A stretch of DNA of 64,000 nucleotides from Limonium bicolor. Its lineage: Eukaryota > Streptophyta > Magnoliopsida > Caryophyllales > Plumbaginaceae. Numbering within the stretch: position 1 is the first letter of the stretch; each line of letters opens with the position of its first letter. Of the stretch, positions 56,801-64,000 are shown piece by piece. The position numbers were made by a program, and so were the translations under genes. The notes beneath the pieces were generated by a model. The model saw only the letters and a program-made list of their open reading frames with translations. It searched no databases and was not told the origin of the DNA. The stretch is from NCBI GenBank assembly GCA_023374045.1, contig CM041776.1:314762722-314826721 (forward strand), read 5' to 3'.

Positions 56801-57856
56801 CCGAATACGAATACACATTTTCCGGAACCGGAATCGGTGGAACCGGACCCGTGACCATCATTAATCAGTACACAGACCTAGTCTCAAGTTTCTTGGCTCG
56901 CTGGCAAACTGAGGAAATTTCATGTCAATGTTTTTCCACTGGGACGCATCAGCCGGATGTCTCAAATTTCCATCATTTTTTCTGTGAGTCGAATGCCACC
57001 TTAGATTCTCCGCATCTTTTTCAACTGCAAATAGACGCTTCAATCGTGGTATTATGGGCAAATACCACAACACTTTAGCAGGGGATGCCACCTTACGGCG
57101 ACCAGTGCATTCATTTTGGTTTTTCCTCGCATAACGTGATTCCCCACATTCTGGACATCTATCAGCAAATTCATTAGCCTTCCAGTACAAAATACAACCG
57201 GATGGACAAGCGTGGATCTTTTTGTACCCCATACCCATTGGACACATCAACCTTTTTTCTTCATAAGTCGATGTTGGTAAAACATTATCCTTAGGTAGTA
57301 TGCTCTTCATCATCTGTAAGAGAGCAGTGAAACTCACATCACTCCAACCAAATTTCGATTTTAGATTGAAGGGTTTCAAGACTGCGCTCAATTTACTCAA
57401 TTTTGTAGGATCACACCCCGAATACAACGGTGTTTTGGATGAATCCAGCAAAGTCTCATAGGTGTTTGGTCTGTTGTAAAACTCTTGTTCAACATCTTCC
57501 AGCATTGCAGCAATGTCATCGTAATCTGGTTCATTGTCTACTATGTCATGGTCATCGACCACAAATGTTTGATTATCTTCAACTTCCTCTTGTTCATTAC
57601 ACATGACATCTACCATCCTCTGACCATGCCACCGGACTATATCTTCATAGTCTTTTGTAAAACCACGACGAATCAAATGTTCCTTTATTTTTTCTATCCC
57701 TTGATACTTCAAATAGTTTCTGCAGTCCACGCAAAGACAAAATATGTATCCCTTATTAGCAGGAGTCAGATTATCGACCAGAACATTGCAAAATTTGTCA
57801 ACTCCCTCAAGAAACTTGTTATCCAATTTTCCGCTGTACATCCATGAGTTTGCCAT
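53845..57856 (-). pseudogene. CACTA-3 TNP2 transposase, split by a hAT insertion
   Basis: The first frame (57856-56861) is open for 331 codons: Transpos_assoc (GYIFCLCVDCRNYLKYQG, with an expected Cys-rich motif partly altered), an acidic linker, then KIHACPSGCILYWKA, CPECGESRYARK, LWYLPIIPRLKRLFA and NLRLGLCTD. There the hAT element (56084-56863) interrupts. Reading resumes GMNPYGTLSSIHSTWPILL, then LNLSGY-type ACPICGE, DUF4218 (54.8-55.2 kb: GMKSHDYHVLMQDFLP, MYFPPSFFDIMVHL, YPFERYMGILKR) and a DUF4216-like end (YEGYDVNGFNFYTERQD, ETCVFRCKWIDN) to the stop at 53845. Further frame breaks lie near 55925, 55590, 55480, 55390, 55260, 54870 and 54125. Confidence 0.92.
56084..56863. mobile_element. 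Non-autonomous hAT element (780 bp) in the TNP2 gene
   Basis: The left end TAATGGTGGCCATCGGGTCC and the complementary right end (TAATGATGGTCACGGGTCC on the other strand) form the terminal repeats. An 8-bp duplication ATCAGTAC lies at 56076-56083 and 56864-56871. Both subterminal regions are packed with GGAACCGG / CCGGTTCC words; the centre is AT-rich. No transposase gene is present. Confidence 0.95.
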
Positions 57857-60800
57857 CTGATATCCTTTAAAATATTGTTTAGTGCCACATATGAAAAACC
57901 AAGGGCAAATTGAAGAATTAATAAAGCAATAATCACGACAGAAGAATTGTTGTGATGAAGACTAGGATATAGACTGTTAAGTTTGTTGACTTTGCATCTT
58001 TGTCAGTCACGACGAGGATGAACAAAAGGAAGTCTACTACATTGTGAAGGGGAATAAGGCGTTCAATGGAAGGTGGGAAGATAAAATGTTATATTTGCAA
58101 GCTATTCTTTGAATGCTAGAAACTAAAGGAGAGAAGATAAAATGTTATATTTGCAAGCTATGCCCTATTAATACTAAATAGTAAAAAGATATATATTTCG
58201 AGTGTATTCAAGTATAGAATGAGCAGTTTTCAGCCCTTATTGGAACTGTCGAAGATTTTACCCTATTGGGTATATCCTGGACGGGTAATTAACTATATAT
58301 GTTGCATAAGCATATATTACTTAAGGAAAACATTTTAAATGTACCTTATTCGATGCAGATGATAAGCGTAATAGTTTGGTGATGAACAAACGTGAGAAAT
58401 CCAATCAGATTAACTCTGTTTAACAAAATCGAAAGTAACAGTACAAAAAATCGTAACTACAATTGTAGTGCAAATGTGATAGTCAAAACATAATAATGAA
58501 AGCAGCAAAAACAGAGGCGAAGTAGTGCGTTTTAAGAAGGTAAAAATTATTGTAACATACCTTAAAAATGCAGAAGTACAATGGTCAAATTTTCAGAAGT
58601 GAAAAAGAGCAGCAGCAGTTCTTCATCAACAGTAAATTAGGAGCAAATCAGCAACAAATAAGAATAGCATTAACAAATCATCAAGTGCACGTAAAAATCA
58701 AAAGATAGAAAATTTCACAAGAAAATTTCGGCATGGTCTCCCCTATTTTTTTTTTGTTTTCCTGGTTCTAAGAACCTCCACAACTTCTCTCAAAAGGATA
58801 CCATTCAACTCACCAAGCGCATCACTAGCAATTGCAACCACAATGATGACTAGCCCACCAAGCACACTAACAATTCATCAAGTTTTCACACTTAATGCCA
58901 CCACAAAATGCAACCAAATAATCTAGTATCTTAGGCAATTAAGGATCAAAATTGGGTGCACGAGCTTCTGGTATCATCCATAATGCAACAACACACATTT
59001 AAACATCAATGAACAATGCTAAACAAGAGGCATAATGTAATTAAAAACCTAAATCATCCGAATATGATAGGAAAGTCAACAAATTAAATACTAGTAATAG
59101 AACCAAGTTCAATATGAACAAGTTTGAGTGTATTACCGGTTCTAAAGTAGACTATTTTCAGCTTGTATAAAATCTGGTGTACAAGATGCAGCAGTTTAGT
59201 TATTTAGTCACTGCAAGGCGCGGACACAATCAGAGAATGAAGAAATCACAGAGCATGAGTTTCCTAATTATGCCAAAGAGAAGATGGTAAGTTCAAGTGT
59301 ATTACCGGTTCTAGAGTGAGATGTTTTCAGCCTATATGTTAAATCTGGTGTGCAGCAGCCCGGTGATATTATCACTGTAGAATAGCGGTAAAAGAAGAGA
59401 ATATAGTTCAGTACAACAGTAAAAAAAGATGCAAAATGGTGTGTTTAAAAGGGAAAACCAACTGAAATCCGCTTTAACGACATAGCAACAATAATACTCA
59501 AATTTGAACCACGCAACATCAACTTGCTCGATTATTCAGTTTCCATATTTGTGTGTATATAAACTCGATCAAATAGAGAATCAAAAAGAAAATTCATTCA
59601 TGCATGAGAGGAGTTTGATGTCTGACTTTATTAATACGATAAATTCCCCAGTCAAATTGCTTCATTGGAATTAATTCACTTGCTAGTATACAGGGAATTG
59701 GAATAATTGCTCAAACCCTGAAAAGAAAGTTACCAGTGGAACTTCAAGGTAGATCAAGGAGATGCAGTTTCAGGCAAACCAAATAGATCAAGGAGAGTGT
59801 TCGACATCCTTGGTGACGCCCGAAAGAAGTATATCTACACATATTGATACACATATTGGCTCATCAAACTCTACCTCAAGTAGAAAAAGCAAAATAACAT
59901 GAAATTAGACTGATTAAAAAACTGGTTTGTGTGCTTGAAGGAAGAATCAACCACTGTTAAACAACAAATAAAGTGAATGGGTTTCTTTCGGAGTTCGCAC
60001 GTTTTGAGACAGAAAAGAAAATCATGTATTGTATTCTTAACTGAAGCTGAAAAGGACAGAAAAAATTACCACTGGTTGCTACGAACACATATCTGATCGC
60101 TCATGTACTTCACTGGTTAATCGTACCTGAATGCTGCATTACCATCATGTATCATCAACTTGTAGATTAATAAGCACCAATCATTAATTAGCTGTATAAT
60201 TAGAAACTGGACTTATCATACACATTAACACTAGACTTATCACAAGCAGCAACTACAAGTTTGTTTTAGTTTGTGATAAACCGTATAAAAGTCACAAACC
60301 CTTGCAACATCTTAGTTCGATTGAAGTAAAAACATAAAGAGTTCTGTTTACTGCTTGCTAAGAAAACGTGATCACACTTAGTTTGATTTGAGAAATCTTA
60401 AGGAGTAGTAATTTTATTTAAAAATTGGAATAAAGAGAATGATATAGAAGGTTTATAAATTCTGCTCTATAATAAAAAATAGAAGCAACAATGTAGTTTG
60501 AAATTGATAAGGTTAATGTTAGTTAATTAGCCCGATTCAGACCTCGTAGAATGACTCAAATTAATTAGATTGTCTAGGCATAATTAATTTCAGAGGGTTC
60601 ACCGTTCAGGCATCGTCACATAACTTTCTAAGATCAAACTACATTTCCGTTGAATACCAAATTTCCTTATTGCCACTCATCTAATCTTTGTTTTAACCAC
60701 AAATTTATGTACCTAATTATGTAAACTAACAGTACAATTGTACACAAGTGATCGATAGCAAAAACGACTCAAGTAAACCCATGCAATTGTCCCCACTTGT

Positions 60801-61019
60801 TTTTTCTACCAATCAATCTCTACATCTAATCATTATAACAGATATCGAACTTGTTCAAATGCACTGTAAAATGCAGATCAATAACAAAACTAGCACAATG
60901 GATTTTCGGCATTATCAATATGTACAATACTAAGCTTGTATGATTATACACAAATTAAAACTGTAATCGATTAGCAAAAAACCTTACCATGAGTATGTTA
61001 CCAGTTCTGAATAATCAGA
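57857..61019. other. CACTA-3 region upstream of TNP2
   Basis: Non-coding. A duplicated block occurs near 59117 and 59290 (AGTGTATTACCGGTTCTA...TTTTCAGC...AAATCTGGTGT), about 173 bp apart. A related GTATTACCGGTT phrase occurs at ~17455 in CACTA-1. A repeated AGAGAAGATAAAATGTTATATTTGC-type phrase lies near 58080 and 58135. It probably contains the leader and intron of the right-to-left transcript. Confidence 0.6.
59105..59365. repeat. ~173-bp duplicated block
   Basis: Two copies of a block beginning AGTGTATTACCGGTTCTA, with moderate divergence, are read directly. Confidence 0.8.
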
Positions 61020-61410
61020 AGGTCTGGATGGACATGGAGCTCGAGCTAGCCAAACAGAGGCGCGTAGCAACTAGGGCAGCAAATAGGGAACGACGGTGGT
61101 GGTGTTGGGCGTGGTTGTGATCGACGACGGATGTGGTGTTGGGCGTGGTTGCGGTCGACGACGGTGTTGGGCGCCGCGGGTGTGATTGTCGACAGTGTTG
61201 GGCGCCGCGGTTGTGATTGTCGACGGTGTTGGTGCTACTGGCAACGTAGCTGGGCGCGACTGGCGACGGTGGTTCCTGGTTGGGGCGAAAGAGAAGAAGG
61301 CGGCGACAACACTCGACGGCGAAACTAAGAGGGGCGGTGAACGAGAGGAAGACGGTGTTGAGAGAGGAGCGCGATCGAGAGGTAGGGGAAAGAGAGTTAG
61401 AAAATGAGAC
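61020..61410 (-). promoter_or_regulatory. GC-rich patch near the CACTA-3 right end, with ~30-bp repeats
   Basis: CpG-rich DNA directly inside the right hairpin array and upstream of the minus-strand genes. About four copies of a 29-33 bp unit (GTGTTGGGCGYSGYGG ... TCGACRRTG) run from ~61100 to ~61232. A promoter or untranslated-exon role is inferred by analogy with En/Spm and by its recurrence in all three CACTA elements here. Confidence 0.5.
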
Positions 61411-61424
61411 GGTATGTTATTTTA

Positions 61425-61929
61425 GTAAGGGTTTTAAGAGACGGTTCTCTTAAAACCGTCGTTTATTTTGCTTTTAAAAGACGGTTCTTTATAAACCGTC
61501 ATTTATATTACAAGGGGGCGCGAGACATTCTGCCGTAAAAATGATGGTCATAATATAACCGTCGTTTATTTTGCTTTTAAAAGACGGTTCTTTATAAACC
61601 GTCATTTATATTACAAGGGGGCGCGAGACATTCTGACGTAAAAACGACGGTCATAATATAACCGTCGTTTATGCTTCTTTTAAAAGACGGTTGTTTCGAA
61701 ACCGTCTTTTAATGTATAACTAGGCGCGACATTAGATAGAAAATAAACGACGGTTCTACTTTAACCGTCGTTTAAGAGAAGTTAGTGCGGTAAAATCAGC
61801 ACTTTAAACGACGATTTTGTAACAACCGTCTTTAAAAATTTTCGCGCGCCCGCCAAAGGAGTATTTAAGACGGGTATTTTTAAAACCACCTCTTATAACC
61901 CGTATTTTTTAATATATTTTCTACTAGTG
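61425..61929. repeat. CACTA-3 right subterminal hairpin array
   Basis: Inverted pairs of AGACGGTT/ACGACGGTT with AACCGTC[GA]TTTA near 61437, 61476, 61540, 61580, 61645, 61682, 61745 and 61805, ending in the terminal inverted repeat. Confidence 0.9.
61458..61668. repeat. 103-bp tandem duplication inside the right hairpin array
   Basis: Two almost identical 103-bp units, with GTTTATTTTGCTTTTAAAAG starting at 61461 and 61564. Both include ACAAGGGGGCGCGAGACATT and two hairpins each. It shows how the hairpin array can grow by block duplication. Confidence 0.92.
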
Positions 61930-61932
61930 TCT

Positions 61933-63069
61933 GAGTGACGGAAGGAACGGGCAACTCATTTGGAATTGCAATTCCTAACTAAAAATCAGGGAATACAATT
62001 CCCAAAATAAGACCATAATTTGGCAGTTACCAAAATTCTTGGAATTCAAATTACTTCAACCAAATAGTGTAATTATTTCAATTTCAGAAATTACAATTCT
62101 TCTACCTCCTACCAAACGACCAGCAAAGGATTATGATAGTTTTTCTCTTTTTACAAGAATTATTAAAATTATTAACCAATATATATTGTAAATGATATAC
62201 ATGACATAGTAAATCAAGTTAGTTTATTTATTTTAACAAAATTAGACGGAGAATGCCTAATATTTGCATTATTTTATTATCTTATTTTTCTGATCAACAC
62301 ATTATTTTATTATCTTTGTATACATGTATATGTCATAAGCAAAAGTTTGGTTCTTCTCCCTAAGTCTTCTACCCTTTTTTAATCTGTTACAAATTAAACA
62401 CATTAACTAGCGTACTACTTTTATTTCCTCACATTCATTTCACTTCATATCCTTTTGATTTTTTTTAACCTATCAACAATTTAGAAGAATATGACGTATA
62501 ATCCACCGACTTCAGTGATGTTAAATAGAAATCGACTAGACTGGCAGATAAAATTAGCTGATTATTTGTGCAAGATCAAAACACATATACATGTTGATCA
62601 TCAGACTGGATGAACAATATAATCAAGTTAATACACATTAATTAACAAGGTTTTCACGTTCTACCAATATAGGCCCTTTTTATAACTATGTATTATCAGG
62701 TCTTCGGTCAGACGGAGACAAGGGGTGGGTGGGCGGCCCCCAACTCCCTCGGGTACATACTTATGTTAGTTATAGTTTTTTCTTATATAGTTTATTTATG
62801 TAAATATATATTTGTTCGTTCTCATAACATTTTGTAAAATATCACCATGATATCACTTAATTCTATTTATCATCAATTTTATTTCTATTAATGTGTAATA
62901 TTTGTTTTTAGAATTATATTGTAAAAAATCATATTTAGTCCATATTAGATAAAAAACTATGAATATTTTTATTTTAGTAATATAGTCAAAATTTAAACTG
63001 AATATTATATGAGTATTAGTAATCATGTACCCTTCTACTATCCATACTAAAAGTTTTTTTTAGTTTTTA
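61933..63069. other. AT-rich flank; possible right end of a split MITE
   Basis: 61933-62122 contains GGAATTGCAATTCC-type words and ends CTACCAAACGACC. This could be the far end of the MITE-like sequence starting at ~48286 that CACTA-3 would have split. The rest is AT-rich without recognised features. Confidence 0.4.
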
Positions 63070-63430
63070 TTACATATTGGGAAAATTCACAATATACCCC
63101 TGTTTTCTTTCATAATTCACAATATACCCCTTTTTTGAAACTTTGTCACAAGATACCCCTGTTTTCTTTGTTAATTCACAAAATACTCCTTTTTAAACAC
63201 GGCGTCAAATATTCCGTTAACCTCCCCTGAAAATGACTATTTTGCCCCTGACCTGTTTTTTCTTTTTTTTTGAAAAATTCACAGTTTTTTTGGCTACTTT
63301 TTTTTGAAAATTTTTAAATTTTATAATATACCCCTATTTAAGTTTGTTGTTCATGAAATACCCCTGATTATGTTTTGAAGTTCACAAGATACCCCTCTTT
63401 ATGTTTTGTAGTTCACGAAATACCCTTATC
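63070..63430. repeat. Degenerate TACCCCT-based repeat block
   Basis: TTCACAA[GA]ATACCCCT-type words recur eight or so times at irregular 25-45 bp spacing, with T-rich linkers. Origin unknown; it looks like a recurrent plant repeat rather than a gene. Confidence 0.75.
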
Positions 63431-64000
63431 ACCCTGATGCCCTGATAAAGCATCGCCTAGTTTTCTCTTGTTTTTCAAGTGCCTTTAGCCTCTTCATAAT
63501 CCCAGGACAAATGTTGTTTGCATTCCAGTTCTCTGAGGTTTCTTGTCTCTCGGAATATCTCACCAATAGTTGAGTACGAATCCCTGTCATTCACAATTAG
63601 ACACAATTATAATGTATGACCAGAGACAAACATGTATATAGCATGGATTATTTACATAGTTAGGTAAATATCTTCAAGTAAAGAGTAGATTGATTTAGTC
63701 ATGTGGGTAAACAATAATGTCACAGGCATTGGGTTTAAAATGGCTACCTCTTGGTCGAACTCAGTAGCGGACCAGAACTTTTGTTTAAGGGGGAGGGGGC
63801 AAAAAAATTTTTTGACACTATTGTTCTCTAAAACATTATGTTTTTTAAAAATTTATAAGAGCATTTTGCAATTTTTCAAAAGTTTCGGGGGGGGGGGGGG
63901 GTGGCCATTAGGGAGATGGATTTTGGTGCGTTCAAATATCTGAGTGATATCCCATTAGAGTGCTTGGCACAACACAAGTTTGACCAGGGACGGACACAAA
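63431..64000. other. Window end, possible element edges
   Basis: A homopolymer of about 14 G lies at ~63888-63901. CAGTAGCGGACCAGA at ~63761 and CAGGGACGGACACAAA at the last bases both resemble ends of plant DNA transposons. The element would run off or straddle the window end, so nothing is claimed. Confidence 0.4.

Larger units (their letters stand above)
49497..61929 (-). mobile_element. CACTA-3 (EnSpm) DNA transposon with a Ulp1-like gene, hosting a hAT element
   Basis: The left end CACTGGTGCGGCGCG at 49497 is degenerate. The right end is the complement of CACTAGTAGAAAATA at 61929. The 3-bp duplication TCT lies at 49494-49496 and 61930-61932. Length is 12,433 bp, including a 780-bp hAT insertion. 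Minus-strand order: GC-rich leader, TNP2 (57856-53845), TNPA-like (53695-52345), DUF8039-like/Ulp1 (52210-50436). It belongs to the same broad lineage as CACTA-2 by gene content, protein similarity and the ACGACGGTT subterminal motif. It is not autonomous. Confidence 0.93.

Noticed and set aside
63761..64000. CAGTAGCGGACC...CAGGGACGGACAC as a small DNA transposon
   Set aside because: The right part runs to the window end and no target duplication can be checked.

Overview
This window is nuclear DNA of a flowering plant, most likely a eudicot. The evidence is spliced genes with GT/AG introns, a plant-type WSD1 acyltransferase, and plant transposon families (Stowaway and hAT MITEs, Tork-like Copia, CACTA/EnSpm, L1-type LINE, a very long chromovirus-like solo LTR). 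I cannot name the species. I see no intact host gene, rRNA, tRNA or CRISPR array. Almost everything recognisable is transposable-element DNA, and the architecture is a set of nested insertions whose order can be read from their target-site duplications (TSDs).

Nest 1 (about 3.7-20.3 kb): a broken WSD1-like wax ester synthase/diacylglycerol acyltransferase gene runs on the + strand. A Copia retrotransposon (4683-18947, TSD TTATG) sits in one of its introns. A CACTA transposon (CACTA-1, 8953-18215, TSD GAG) sits inside the RNase H region of that Copia. CACTA-1 carries an apparently open TNPA-like gene and a frameshifted TNP2 transposase, both on the minus strand.

Nest 2 (about 21.0-39.7 kb): a decayed LINE on the minus strand lies next to, and probably contains, a gag-only LTR retrotransposon (21023-35283, TSD AGGTT, minus strand). 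One LTR of that element is split by a second CACTA (CACTA-2, 24044-34966, TSD AAT). CACTA-2 carries TNP2, a TNPA-like region and a Ulp1/C48 cysteine-protease region, all with frame lesions. The LINE is also interrupted by an unidentified ~1 kb insertion.

Middle (about 39.7-49.5 kb): AT-rich DNA holding a 745-bp hAT MITE (TSD ATTTGAAC), a 4.77-kb solo LTR (TSD ATAAG) and a 423-bp MITE with a GGGGCGTTTGTTT terminal inverted repeat.

Nest 3 (49.5-61.9 kb): CACTA-3 (49497-61929, TSD TCT) is a relative of CACTA-2 with the same TNP2 / TNPA-like / Ulp1 order. A 780-bp hAT element (TSD ATCAGTAC) has split its TNP2 gene at a conserved motif. The last 2 kb are AT-rich repeats and element edges.

Common design of the CACTA elements: all three are transcribed right to left. 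Each has a GC-rich patch just inside the right end, upstream of TNP2, and arrays of short inverted motifs at both ends. The motif differs between families: TTTCCGAGG in CACTA-1, and ACGACGGTT / AACCGTSGT in CACTA-2 and CACTA-3. These are the expected positions for a promoter or untranslated first exon and for TNPA-binding sites. LTR comparison by eye suggests the gag-only element (~4% LTR difference) is older than the Copia (~2%).
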